Below are positions 34,540 to 48,341 of a DNA stretch of 64,000 nucleotides, piece by piece. Source of the DNA: Methylobacterium jeotgali (GTDB lineage Bacteria; Pseudomonadota; Alphaproteobacteria; Rhizobiales; Beijerinckiaceae); NCBI RefSeq assembly GCF_022179345.1, contig NZ_BPQR01000001.1, positions 62,001 through 126,000 of the forward strand, written 5' to 3'. Under the pieces are notes generated by a model. It was not told where the DNA came from. It saw nothing but the letters and a program-made list of their open reading frames with translations, and made no database searches. Made by a program: the position numbers and the translations under genes. Positions within the stretch are counted from its first letter, which is position 1; each line of letters begins with the position of its first letter.

Positions 34540-36192
34540 ATGCGGCTCCCCGACCGACCCGATCTCGACCATCTGAAACGACAGGCGAAGGACCTGCACG
34601 CGAGCGCGCGGCGGGGTGACCCGCAGGCGCTGGCCCGGTTCCGCGACCGGCTGCCGGCTACCGCCGGACGTCCCGACGGAGCCATCGCCGCTCTCGGCCT
34701 GCGCCTCCACGACGCCCAATCCTGCCTCGCGCGGGAGTACGGGTTCCCGTCCTGGCACGAGCTTCGGAGCTTCGTGCTGGTGCGCCGCTCGCGCACCTCG
34801 GACCGCGCCGCGGCCACTTACGAGTGGCTGCGACTCGTCTATGCCGGCGACATCACCGGCGGCACGGGAAGGGCAAGTCCGGCGGCGGCCGCGCGTCTGC
34901 TGGAGAGCGAGCCCGGCTTGGCGGAGGGCGATCCGAGTCTCGCCTGCGCCGTCGGTGACGAGGCGGCCCTGCGCCGCGCCATCGAAGCGGACCCCGGATG
35001 GATCGGCCGAGCCGATGGGCCGCTCGGCCTTCCGCCGCTCGTCGCGGTGGCGCATTCGAGCCTCCTGACGCAGCCGGTCTATCGCGAGCGCCTGATCGGC
35101 TGCACCCGCCTGCTCCTCGATCGCGGCGCCGATCCCGACCAGAAGATCCGGAGCCGCTGGCGGGCTGCTGCCGGCGAGCCGGCGGTTCCCTCGCCTCTCT
35201 CGGCGCTCTACGGCGCGGCCGGCCAGAACCGCGATCCCGAGCTGACCCGGATGCTCCTGGCGGCCGGAGCCGACCCGAACGACGGCGAGTCCCTCTATCA
35301 CGCCCTGGAAGACATTCGCTGCACGCGGCTCCTCCTCGAGGCCGGCGCGCGGATCGCCGGCACGAACGCGCTCTACCGGGTGCTCGACCTCGACGATGTC
35401 GAGGCGCTGCGGTTGCTGCTCGCGTACGGCGCCGATCCGGACGAGCCGCCGGGCGGCGAACCTACGGACGCCTACGGCACGCCGCTTCTCTGGGCGATCA
35501 GGCGACGCCGCTCCCGCGCCCATGTCGCAGCGCTGCTGGAAGCGGGCGCCGACCCCGGCGCCCGGACGCGCGACGGAACCGGCGCCTTCGCGCTGGCGCT
35601 GCGCTTCGGGCTCCCGGAGGTCGCGGAGCTGCTGGCGAAGGCCGGCGCCACTGAGGCCATCGGCGAGGCGGACCGGTTCGTTGCGGCCTGCGCGGCGGGC
35701 GACGCGGCGACCGCCTCGGCCCTCCGCGCCCGCCATCCGGACCTGCCGGAGAGCCTGCCGGAGGCGCAGCTGCGTCAGCTCCCCGAGATGGCGGCGCTCG
35801 GCTGCGGGGAGGCCGTGCGGCTCATGGTGCGGCTCGGCTGGCCCTTGGCGACGCGCGGCGGCGACTGGGACGCCTCCGCGCTCAACCACGCCGTATTCCG
35901 GGGCGATGCCGGACTCGCGCGGTTTCTTCTCGAGCAGGGCGCGAGCTGGCGGGAGCGGCACGGCTTCGGCGACCACGTCGCCGGGACCCTGTCCTGGGCC
36001 TCGACCAACGAGTCCCAGGGGGCCGGAAACCAGTTCGGGGACTGGGTCGGCTGCGCCGAGGCGCTCCTCGACTACGGCATGCCGGGGGGCCGGCGCGACC
36101 CGGCGGGCTCGGACGCGGTGATCCTCGACGGGACGCCGCGGCGCTTCTCGGACGAGGTGAGCGACATCCTGCTCGCTCACCCAGACCGGTAG
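34540..36192 (+). CDS. Ankyrin-repeat protein with conserved N-terminal helical domain
   Basis: 550 residues from the ATG at 34540 (GGAGG 7 bases upstream). Residues ~1-85 (DLDHLKRQAKDLHASARRGD ... AREYGFPSWHELRSF) form a domain seen in front of ankyrin repeats in several bacteria. At least 8-9 ankyrin-type repeats follow, with the signatures LLLDRGADPD, MLLAAGADPN, LLLAYGADPD, LLEAGADPGARTRDG and FLLEQGASW. No signal peptide or catalytic domain is visible, so it probably binds a partner protein in the cytosol. Partner unknown; no neighbouring gene suggests one. Confidence 0.85.
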   Translation: MRLPDRPDLDHLKRQAKDLHASARRGDPQALARFRDRLPATAGRPDGAIAALGLRLHDAQSCLAREYGFPSWHELRSFVLVRRSRTSDRAAATYEWLRLVYAGDITGGTGRASPAAAARLLESEPGLAEGDPSLACAVGDEAALRRAIEADPGWIGRADGPLGLPPLVAVAHSSLLTQPVYRERLIGCTRLLLDRGADPDQKIRSRWRAAAGEPAVPSPLSALYGAAGQNRDPELTRMLLAAGADPNDGESLYHALEDIRCTRLLLEAGARIAGTNALYRVLDLDDVEALRLLLAYGADPDEPPGGEPTDAYGTPLLWAIRRRRSRAHVAALLEAGADPGARTRDGTGAFALALRFGLPEVAELLAKAGATEAIGEADRFVAACAAGDAATASALRARHPDLPESLPEAQLRQLPEMAALGCGEAVRLMVRLGWPLATRGGDWDASALNHAVFRGDAGLARFLLEQGASWRERHGFGDHVAGTLSWASTNESQGAGNQFGDWVGCAEALLDYGMPGGRRDPAGSDAVILDGTPRRFSDEVSDILLAHPDR

Positions 36193-36238
36193 CGGAGGCA
36201 ATGGCGGCGGGACCGGGCTTCCCGATCCCGCCTAAGCC

Positions 36239-37471
<1,233 letters not shown>

Positions 37472-37645
37472 GAGCCTGTGACGCCTCGGGTAGGGCCGGA
37501 TGGGGCGCGGCTTATCGCGCGGGCGGTGCGCCTGCAACCGGCCGGCGGGGTCGCGCGTTCGCCACGCAGCGAGGCTTATGTGGCGCGGAGATTGCGCCGC
37601 CCTCGCCGGTCCGAACATCCAGCCCCTAGCGAAGAGACGAGCGAC

Positions 37646-38269
37646 ATGCCGCGGCCGAGGCTGGAGTTCTGGTACGAGTTCGCATCCACCTATTCCTATC
37701 TGAGCGCGATGCGCATCGAGGCGCTGGCGGAGGCGGCAGGCGTCGCGGTGCGCTGGCGGCCCTTCCTGATCGGCCCGGTCTTCGCCGCGCAGGGCTGGAC
37801 CTCCTCGCCCTTCAACCTGTTCCCGGCCAAGGGCCGCAACATGTGGCGGGATGTGGAGCGCCAGGCGGCCGCCTACGGCCTGCCGCCCCTGACGCAACCG
37901 GACCCGTTCCCGCAGAACAGCCTCAGCGCCACCCGCGTGGCGATTCTCGGGGCGGACGAGCCCTGGCTCGTGCCCTTCACCAAGGCGGTGTTCTCGGCCT
38001 CCTTCGCGCAGGGGCGCTCCATCGCCGAGCCCTCCGCGGTCGCCGCGATCCTCGACGGCCTCGATCTGGACGGTCCCCAGCTTCTCAAGGCCGCCTCGGC
38101 GGAGGCCAACAAGACCCGCCTGCGGGTCGCCGGTGAGGAGGCCCGCTCCCGCGGCCTCTACGGCGCGCCGAGCTTCCTCACCGACGACGGCGAGCTGTTC
38201 TGGGGCAACGACCGGCTGGAGCAGGCCCTGAGCTGGGCCGCCGGCGACCGGCCCGGATCGCTCCGCTAG
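37646..38269 (+). CDS. 2-hydroxychromene-2-carboxylate isomerase family protein (DsbA fold)
   Basis: 207 residues from the ATG at 37646. The family uses glutathione in naphthalene-type ring-cleavage pathways, or acts as a kappa-class GST-like protein with unknown substrate. The opening [20 protein letters not shown] matches the NahD signature (FWYDFxSxYSY), with a Ser/Thr in place of the CxxC of DsbA, and the C-terminal [20 protein letters not shown] is characteristic. No aromatic degradation genes lie near, so catabolic use is not supported. It is divergent from argG. Confidence 0.85.
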   Translation: MPRPRLEFWYEFASTYSYLSAMRIEALAEAAGVAVRWRPFLIGPVFAAQGWTSSPFNLFPAKGRNMWRDVERQAAAYGLPPLTQPDPFPQNSLSATRVAILGADEPWLVPFTKAVFSASFAQGRSIAEPSAVAAILDGLDLDGPQLLKAASAEANKTRLRVAGEEARSRGLYGAPSFLTDDGELFWGNDRLEQALSWAAGDRPGSLR

Positions 38270-38352
38270 CGGCGCGCGACCCGCATAACCGGACTGCGCG
38301 CAGGGGCGAAAGGCGCTAAGGAGCGCCACCCGCTCGCAAGCCCGGAAGCATC

Positions 38353-39042
38353 ATGAACCCCGACCGCCGGACCCTTCTCGCCGCCGCTCTCGGCATGGCC
38401 GCCCTCGGCAGCGGCCGGGCGGCGGCGCAGAGCTACGGCCAGCGCTTCGCCGTCACCGGCGACGACGGCCACGCCGTCGCCAACACCACGCTGCCCGGCG
38501 AGATCACCGGCGAGATTGCGGGCCTGCGCGGCGTCACCTATGTCGGCCCCCGCGATTCGACGGCGACGCTCTACGAGTTCTTCGACTTCAACTGCCCCTA
38601 CTGCCGCAAGGCGGCGGCCGACGTGATCGCGCTGGCGGGCGCCGACCCGAGCCTGCGCATCGGCCTCGTGCAGAACCCGATCCTCTCGGCCCAGTCCGCC
38701 CAGGCCGCGAAGGTGGCGCTCGCCGTGCAGCGCAAGCTCGGCTCGGCGGCGGCCTGGAGCCTCTACGGCGACCTGCTCGGGCGCCCCGGGCGGATCGACG
38801 GACCGGCGGCGCTCGCCGCGGCCGGGCGGCTCGGCGCTTCCGCCTCAGAGATCGAGACGATCGCCGATAGCGACGAGGTCCGCGAGGCCCTCAAGAGCCA
38901 CATGCGCATGGCGGCCGATCTCGGCCTCTACGCAACGCCCTCCTACGTGCTCGGCAACGGCGGCATCCTCGGGCATCCCGGCGTCAAGGCGCTCGCCGGC
39001 ATGATCGCCGCGACCCGCCGCTGCGACCGGCTCGCCTGCTGA
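38353..39042 (+). CDS. DsbA-family thioredoxin-like protein, exported
   Basis: 229 residues. An N-terminal signal (DRRTLLAAALGMAALGSGRAAA) with RR followed by hydrophobic residues suggests Tat or Sec export. The thioredoxin fold carries the redox motif CPYC at C81-C84 in FFDFNCPYCRKAAADV, and a cis-Pro loop in YATPSYVLGNGGILG. Two further Cys lie at the C-terminus (CDRLAC). It probably forms or isomerises disulphides in the periplasm. No DsbB-like partner is adjacent. It follows the isomerase-like gene on the same strand after 83 bases. Confidence 0.87.
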   Translation: MNPDRRTLLAAALGMAALGSGRAAAQSYGQRFAVTGDDGHAVANTTLPGEITGEIAGLRGVTYVGPRDSTATLYEFFDFNCPYCRKAAADVIALAGADPSLRIGLVQNPILSAQSAQAAKVALAVQRKLGSAAAWSLYGDLLGRPGRIDGPAALAAAGRLGASASEIETIADSDEVREALKSHMRMAADLGLYATPSYVLGNGGILGHPGVKALAGMIAATRRCDRLAC

Positions 39043-39264
39043 GACCAGCCGGCGCAGCGGGGACGGGACTAAGGATCACGCGAGCGAGAGCCCGTCCTTG
39101 CGGTCCCCCAGCGGCCATGCTAGGCGGTCGCCGCGCCGGCGGAGGGGGCTCCACGACCCGCTCATGCGCGCCGGCACCATTCCAATTCCCGAGGGCGCCG
39201 ACGCCTGGCATCGTATGGATGCGAAACGGCGCAGCCCGAAGGCAAGGACAAGAGAGAGCGGCGG

Positions 39265-39837
39265 GTGGCGCAGAACGGTTCCGAGTCGGGCTCCCTGGTG
39301 TCAGGCGTCGCCGGCCGCTACGCATCCGCCCTCTTCGAGTTGGCCCGCGACGAGCGCCAGCTCGACGCCGTCTCGGACAATCTGGAGCGCTTCGACGCGC
39401 TCCTCAAGGAGAGCGCCGATCTCGGCCGCCTCGTGCGCAGCCCCGTCTTCACCGGCGAGCAGCAGGCCGCCGCCGTCGGCGCCGTGCTCGACAAGGCCGG
39501 CATCCAGGGCCTGGCCGCGAACTTCATCCGGCTGGTCGCCGCCAACCGGCGCCTCTTCGCCCTTCCCGACATGATCCGCGCCTTCCGCAGCCGCGTCGAG
39601 GCCTCGAAGGGCATCGTGCGCGCCGAGGTCCGCGTCGCCGAGAAGCCCTCGGACGCGGTGCTCGAAGAGATCAAGGCGTCGCTCCAGGACGTGGCCAAGG
39701 CGGACGTTGCCATCGACCTGCACGTGGACCCGAGCCTCATCGGCGGCCTCGTCGTGCGCATGGGCTCGCGCATGGTCGACGCCTCGCTCCGCACCAAGCT
39801 CAACGGCATCCGCCTGGCGATGCGCGAGGCCCGCTAG
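39265..39837 (+). CDS. atpH: ATP synthase F1 subunit delta
   Basis: 190 residues, first gene of the F1 operon. I start at the GTG at 39265; no earlier in-frame start has a better site. Delta joins the F1 head to subunit b of the stator. Seen: SGVAGRYASALFELARDERQ at the N-terminus, FIRLVAANRRLFALPDMIRAF in the middle and the C-terminal DPSLIGGLVVRMGSRMVDAS (LIGG motif of OSCP). The genes of Fo (atpB, E, F) are elsewhere, the usual alphaproteobacterial split. Confidence 0.95.
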   Translation: MAQNGSESGSLVSGVAGRYASALFELARDERQLDAVSDNLERFDALLKESADLGRLVRSPVFTGEQQAAAVGAVLDKAGIQGLAANFIRLVAANRRLFALPDMIRAFRSRVEASKGIVRAEVRVAEKPSDAVLEEIKASLQDVAKADVAIDLHVDPSLIGGLVVRMGSRMVDASLRTKLNGIRLAMREAR

Positions 39838-43891
<4,054 letters not shown>

Positions 43892-43901
43892 GCCTTCGAG
43901 C

Positions 43902-44150
43902 ATGAACGGCAAGGTCATCCTGCTGGTCGTCGGCCTCCTGGCCGGCGGCCTCGTCGGCTACCTGACCCGGCCTGAGGCGGCCGAGATCAAGCTCGGTCCC
44001 CTCAGCATCGAGGTGCAGGGGGACCGGCCGGCCGGAGCCCGCGGCGGCGAGATGACCCAGGGCCAGTGGCAGCATGTCGGCGCCTTCGCGGCGGTCGGCG
44101 CGCTGATCGGCTTCGGGCTCGGCTTCCTCGCCGACCGCCGCCGGTCCTGA
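43902..44150 (+). CDS. small two-helix membrane protein encoded between atpD and atpC
   Basis: 82 residues, 10 bases after the atpD stop. Two hydrophobic Gly-rich helices (residues ~4-21, VILLVVGLLAGGLVGYL, and ~60-77, VGAFAAVGALIGFGLGFL) flank a short polar loop (~22-55). GxxxG-type spacing suggests tight helix packing. I do not recognise a named family. Its position inside the F1 operon, on the same strand, means it is made with the ATP synthase and may help assemble or tune it, or may be a late insertion. Codon use matches its neighbours. Confidence 0.75.
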   Translation: MNGKVILLVVGLLAGGLVGYLTRPEAAEIKLGPLSIEVQGDRPAGARGGEMTQGQWQHVGAFAAVGALIGFGLGFLADRRRS

Positions 44151-44220
44151 CAGACGGACCCGCGCGCCCCACAAGGCGCGCGACCCCACGCGAACGACGA
44201 GACACCGGGACCCCGATCCG

Positions 44221-44622
44221 ATGGCCACCTTCCAGTTCGATTTCGTCGGCCCCGAGCGGGTGCTCTATTCCGGCCAGGTCGAGGCCGTGCAGATCCCCGG
44301 CACCGAGGGCGAGATGACGGTGCTGCCGGGCCACGCCCCGGTGCTGACCTCCCTGAAGGTCGGCGTCATCGTCGTCACCGAGCGCCAGAACGCCGGCAAG
44401 CGCATCTTCGTGCAGGGCGGCTTCGCCGATATCGGCCCGACCGGCGTCACCGTCATCGCCGAGCGGGCCGCCCCGGTCGAGGAAGTCACGCCCGAGACGA
44501 TCAACCGCGACATTGAGGCGGTCGAGCTTCAGCGCGACGCCAGCGAGGATCCGAAGGTCCGCGAGGCCCTCAACGGGCAGATCGTGCAGCTTCAGGAATC
44601 GAAGATCGCGCTGGGTCTCTGA
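44221..44622 (+). CDS. atpC: ATP synthase F1 subunit epsilon
   Basis: 133 residues. Seen: FQFDFVGPERVLYSGQVEAV and EGEMTVLPGHAPVLTSLKVG (N-terminal beta-sandwich), then a C-terminal two-helix segment (VTPETINRDIEAVEL). Epsilon couples the rotor to catalysis and can inhibit ATPase activity; the C-terminal helix here is of normal length. It is the last gene of the operon and is followed by a strong terminator hairpin. Confidence 0.96.
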   Translation: MATFQFDFVGPERVLYSGQVEAVQIPGTEGEMTVLPGHAPVLTSLKVGVIVVTERQNAGKRIFVQGGFADIGPTGVTVIAERAAPVEEVTPETINRDIEAVELQRDASEDPKVREALNGQIVQLQESKIALGL

Positions 44623-44649
44623 CCGGCCGGGCATTCCGCACGGCATCGA

Positions 44650-44692
44650 AGCCGCGGCCCCTCGCGAGGGGCGCGCGGCTTTCTCTTTTTTC
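44650..44692 (+). terminator. Rho-independent terminator of the atp operon
   Basis: A long stem of 14 bp (AGCCGCGGCCCCTC, 44650-44663) pairs with GAGGGGCGCGCGGCT (one bulged base, 44666-44680) and is followed by TTCTCTTTTTTCT on the plus strand, 28 bases after the atpC stop. Confidence 0.85.
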
Positions 44693-44727
44693 TGCGGCGC
44701 CGGGTGCGGCGGGACGCGATCCCGAGC

Positions 44728-45963
44728 TCAAGCCTTGGCCGCCTCGAAGGCCTTGCTCAGGAGCGTTTGCCGCGCCGACAGGTCCTCTGGACATCCGAGG
44801 TCGAGCCACAGCGCCCTGGCGGCGGCGAGCCCCCGCCCCACGGCCGGGCCCGGCGGCACGCCGCCGGCCACGAGATCCGCCCCGGCGAGGGGAAAGCGCG
44901 GGCTGTCGGCCGCACTCGCCTGCGCCAACATCCCGCGCGCCCCGTCGCTCACGCGCGGGCGCGGCTCGCCTTCGAGCACCGCCAGGGTCGCCACGGCGGC
45001 CTCGCCATGCATGGCGAGGAGCGCCCGGACATCCGGTCCGTCGATGCGGTCACGCCCGTGCAGGGAAGCAAGGGCGTCTGCATAACTCAGAAGGACGCGC
45101 TGCTCGGCGCGGGACAGCCGCAGGGACTCGCCGAGCCGCTCCGCGTCGTCGCCGTTCCAGACGCAGAGGGCGGCGAGACGCGACACCTCGGGCAGGCCGG
45201 CGGCGATGGCCCGGCCGAGGCGGCCCTGATCGCCGATGCCGCCGACGAGGCGTTGCAGAAGGCCTGCCTCGCTCATCACGCGGACCGCCGCGAGCGCCCC
45301 CGGCGCCGCGAGGAGCTTCAGAAGCTCGGCCCTGATCCGCTCCCGCGACAGGCGGGCGAGGCCGTCCCGCGCGCGGATACAGGCCGCGAGCCCTTCGGGA
45401 TCGGGTGCCTCGCCGCCGAAGCGGGCATGGAAACGAAAGAAGCGCAGCACCCGCAGGGCATCCTCGCGGATGCGCGTGTCGGGATCGCCGATGAATCGCA
45501 CCCGCGCCGCGGCGAGATCGGCACGGCCGCCGGCCGGGTCGTGCAGGGTGCCGTCGAGCCCGAGCGAAAGGGCGTTGATGGTAAAGTCGCGGCGCTCGGC
45601 GTCGAGCTTGAAATCGCGCCCGAAGCGGACGATCGCGTGCCGCCCGTCGGTCTCGATATCCTCGCGCAGCGTCGTCACCTCGGCGGTCTCGTCCCCGGCC
45701 AGCAGGGTCACGGTGCCGTGGGCGATGCCGGTCGGCACGGCCCGCAGGCCGGCGGCCTCTGCCGCCCGCACAACCCGGTCGGGCGTCAGCGTCGTGGCGA
45801 GGTCCATGTCGGCGACGGCGCGGCCGAGGAGCGCGTCGCGCACGGCGCCGCCGACGATCCGCGTCTCCTCGCCGGGCTCGCGCAGGGCGTCGAGGATGCG
45901 CGCCAGTCCCGGCCGCCGGAGCAGCCGGGCAGGGCCGTCCCGATCGAGGATCGCCCCGCTCAT
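44728..45963 (-). CDS. cca: CCA-adding tRNA nucleotidyltransferase family protein
   Basis: 411 residues from the ATG at 45961-45963. The class II nucleotidyltransferase head is clear: IVGGAVRDALLGRAVADMDLATTL with the catalytic DxD (DMD), ERRDFTINALSLGLDG, then GDPDTRIREDALRVLRFFRF. Such proteins add or repair CCA at tRNA 3' ends (or, in some, poly(A)). The ATG overlaps the stop of the DUF6111 gene (ATGA). In alphaproteobacteria this gene commonly lies near DUF1285 and CoA-Nudix genes, as here. Confidence 0.93.
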   Translation of the reverse strand: MSGAILDRDGPARLLRRPGLARILDALREPGEETRIVGGAVRDALLGRAVADMDLATTLTPDRVVRAAEAAGLRAVPTGIAHGTVTLLAGDETAEVTTLREDIETDGRHAIVRFGRDFKLDAERRDFTINALSLGLDGTLHDPAGGRADLAAARVRFIGDPDTRIREDALRVLRFFRFHARFGGEAPDPEGLAACIRARDGLARLSRERIRAELLKLLAAPGALAAVRVMSEAGLLQRLVGGIGDQGRLGRAIAAGLPEVSRLAALCVWNGDDAERLGESLRLSRAEQRVLLSYADALASLHGRDRIDGPDVRALLAMHGEAAVATLAVLEGEPRPRVSDGARGMLAQASAADSPRFPLAGADLVAGGVPPGPAVGRGLAAARALWLDLGCPEDLSARQTLLSKAFEAAKA

Positions 45964-46217
45964 TGGAACCGGCCCGGCACCAGGCGACCGTTCTCCATAT
46001 GCGCGGGCACGTAACCCTCGCCGTGCCGCTCGCCGAGCAGGCCGCTGAGCACCAGGGACGCGATGACGATGCCGAGCCCGGCCATCACCAGCCGGAAAAT
46101 CTGCGCGTCCCAGTGGGTGCGGTGCAGGGGGTTCCGGCCGACGAGGAGGAGATAGAGGAAGAACAGGACGAACGGGATGAGGAAGAGACCGACTTCCTCG
46201 AACACGCGGCGCAACAT
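45960..46217 (-). CDS. DUF6111-family small membrane protein
   Basis: 85 residues from the ATG at 46215-46217. Two membrane helices: EEVGLFLIPFVLFFLYLLLV and FRLVMAGLGIVIASLVLSGL. The text RNPLHRTHWDAQ and the PHxxGRLVPGRF-type end are, to my memory, the pattern of DUF6111 proteins found just before cca in Hyphomicrobiales. Its stop overlaps the cca start by four bases, so they are translationally coupled. Function unknown; possibly a membrane partner of the tRNA enzyme, but only position suggests this. Confidence 0.75.
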   Translation of the reverse strand: MLRRVFEEVGLFLIPFVLFFLYLLLVGRNPLHRTHWDAQIFRLVMAGLGIVIASLVLSGLLGERHGEGYVPAHMENGRLVPGRFQ

Positions 46218-46378
46218 GAAGGGACCGGCTCCGGGATGACGGCGCGGCGGCGCCGTGCTCGCATCCTCGCGCGGTATGATAGGGCACCCCGCCCCATCAC
46301 CGAAGCGGCGCGGGGCGCCTTCGGCCAGGCGGGGTGTCGCATCGGCCGGGCTTCGCGCCGGCCCGGACCGGCGGCGGA

Positions 46379-47518
46379 TCAGGAGGCCAGGAGGCGCAGT
46401 CCGGCGAGCTTCTCGTGTCCGCCCCGGTCGGCACCGGCCTCGACGATGCCGCCGCCCCGGCGCTTCGCCACGTAGGAGGCGTGATCGGCCAGCCCCGACA
46501 GCGTGTCGAGATCCGCGGCTTCCGCCGGGGCGACCTCGTAGCCGAGGCTGACCCCGATCCGATGCTCGGTGCCGCCGATCCGGCACGGCTCGGTCAGCAC
46601 GGCGTGAAGCCGGCGGGCCAGTCCGCCTGCCTCCCGGGCATGAGTGAGGCCGGTCTGGACGAACACGAACTCGTCCCCGCCGATCCGGGCCACGATGTCG
46701 TCGCCGCGGCTCAGCGACCGGGCCCGGACCGCGATGGCGCGCAGCAGCGCGTCGCCGGCCGCGTGGCCGTGCCGGTCGTTCACCCCCTTGAAGCCGTCGA
46801 GATCGAAAGCGTGGATCGCGACGAGCCGGCCGGCGGGACGGGCCAGGGCGTCGAAGCGCTCGCGAAGCCCGAGCCGGTTGGCGAGATCCGTCAGGGGGTC
46901 GCGTCGGGCAAGCGCCGCCATCTGAAGCTGCATGGTGATCCGCCGGCTGGCGTTCCGGTAGATGTGGGCGACGCTCTCCATGCCGCCGAGGAGGAAGGTG
47001 AGGAAGACGCCCGCGACGATCCCGTGCGCGGGGTCGCCGAACAGTGCCGCGGAGACGATCCCCGGCAGCACCGCGATCAGGATCGCCATGGCGGCGATGC
47101 GCGGACGGATCGAGACGCGGGCGACGACGCCGGCGCAGTAGCCGAAGATCAGTCCCGTCCCCAGCATCTGAAGCGGCAGGTTGCTCTGCTGGAACAGCAG
47201 CGATCCGAGGCTCCCGACCGAGAGCGCGACGAACGCCGTGATGACCGCATGTGCCAGCTCGATCCAGCGGGTTTCCGCGAGACCGAGCACGCCGGCCTGG
47301 TTGCGACGTCCCTGGAGGATGGTCAGCACCAGCTTGGCGAGGGAGGCGAAGCATCCCAGGAGGGTCGCCGCGAAGACGGCCGGATCGCGTGTCTCGCTCC
47401 AGGCGAAGGACCCGACGACGACGATCGTCGCGCCCATGACGGCAGTCGGAACGGCGGCGTAGGCGAGGTCTGCGACCAGCGCCTTGTAGACATCCTCAGA
47501 CTCGTGGAGAGCGAACAT
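46379..47518 (-). CDS. Membrane-bound diguanylate cyclase (GGDEF)
   Basis: 379 residues from the ATG at 47516-47518. About six hydrophobic helices fill residues ~15-200 (e.g. LAYAAVPTAVMGATIVVVGS, GTGLIFGYCAGVVARV), an unnamed sensory membrane module. A GGDEF domain follows: metal/GTP site AFDLDGFKGVNDRHGHAAGD and intact active site ARIGGDEFVFVQTG near residue 280. An RxxD inhibitory site (RGDD) lies five residues before GGDEF, so product inhibition by c-di-GMP is expected. It makes c-di-GMP in response to an unknown cue. It sits between the Nudix gene and DUF6111, on the same strand but with ~130-160 bases on each side. Confidence 0.92.
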   Translation of the reverse strand: MFALHESEDVYKALVADLAYAAVPTAVMGATIVVVGSFAWSETRDPAVFAATLLGCFASLAKLVLTILQGRRNQAGVLGLAETRWIELAHAVITAFVALSVGSLGSLLFQQSNLPLQMLGTGLIFGYCAGVVARVSIRPRIAAMAILIAVLPGIVSAALFGDPAHGIVAGVFLTFLLGGMESVAHIYRNASRRITMQLQMAALARRDPLTDLANRLGLRERFDALARPAGRLVAIHAFDLDGFKGVNDRHGHAAGDALLRAIAVRARSLSRGDDIVARIGGDEFVFVQTGLTHAREAGGLARRLHAVLTEPCRIGGTEHRIGVSLGYEVAPAEAADLDTLSGLADHASYVAKRRGGGIVEAGADRGGHEKLAGLRLLAS

Positions 47519-47648
47519 TCGGTCGAGACCTCGGCCGGCGGCCGGCGTGCCCCCAGCTTGCCGAGAGTGCCTTAACAAGCGGCCTGCGAGACCCGTCCAA
47601 TTGTCGGATTCTCGACTTAAACGAGCGGGGTCGGCGTCCGATCGAGCG

Positions 47649-48341
47649 TCAGCGCGCGGCGGCGAGGCGCTCCCGGAGGTTGTTGAGGATGCCGGCCGTG
47701 ACGCCCCAGATCACCCGGCCCTCGAAGGGCAGGGCATAGTAGTAGCGCGTCCGTCCCTGCCAGAGCCTGCTGTTCAGTCCGTAGCGGGAGGCGTCGAGGA
47801 GGAAATCCAGCGGCACCTCGAACACCTCGGCGACCTCGGCTGGGTCGGGCACGAAGCGCGTGCCTTCGGCGACGAGGGCGACGACGGGCACGACGAGGAA
47901 GCCGGTGGCCGAGAGATAGGGGTCGAGATAGCCGAGCACCCGCACCGCATCAGGGCTCAGGCCGATCTCCTCCCCCGCCTCCCGGAGCGCGGCCGCGGCG
48001 GGGTCGGGATCGCCGGGCTCGATCTTGCCGCCGGGGAACGCGACCTGCCCGGAATGGTCGCGCAAATGCGCCGCGCGCTGAGTCAGGACGATGTGCAGAC
48101 CGCGCTCGCGGGCGATCACCGGCACCAGCACAGCGGCGCTCCGGTAGGGCAGGGCGGGCCTCACCGCGTCGGGGTTCGGGTCGAGGCTGTGGTCGCCCTG
48201 CGGATTGGCCAGCGGAGCGCCGGGCGCGGGGGCGAGCGCCGATAGGCAGCGTCCTGCCCGCGCCAGGAAGACGCCAAGCGGATCGAGCGCCTCGGCGAGG
48301 TCGCCGGCAGACTCTTCAAGGATCTCCTCGGCGGCGGTCAT
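47649..48341 (-). CDS. CoA pyrophosphatase-type Nudix hydrolase
   Basis: 230 residues. The Nudix box is GGKIEPGDPDPAAAALREAGEEIGL, with the acidic REAGEE core intact. The upstream text (VLTQRAAHLRDHSGQVAFPG) fits the NUDT7/YeaB-like CoA diphosphatase subgroup, which splits CoA or its derivatives into phosphopantetheine and 3',5'-ADP. Its start overlaps the end of the DUF1285 gene by four bases (48338-48341), so translation is coupled. Confidence 0.9.
   Translation of the reverse strand: MTAAEEILEESAGDLAEALDPLGVFLARAGRCLSALAPAPGAPLANPQGDHSLDPNPDAVRPALPYRSAAVLVPVIARERGLHIVLTQRAAHLRDHSGQVAFPGGKIEPGDPDPAAAALREAGEEIGLSPDAVRVLGYLDPYLSATGFLVVPVVALVAEGTRFVPDPAEVAEVFEVPLDFLLDASRYGLNSRLWQGRTRYYYALPFEGRVIWGVTAGILNNLRERLAAAR

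Noticed and set aside
33070..36201. 1043-codon open frame on the minus strand
   Set aside because: Antisense to mtgA, the duplicated-domain gene and the ankyrin gene; composition is Arg/Ala/Gly-rich without recognisable domains. High GC removes stop codons on the shadow strand.
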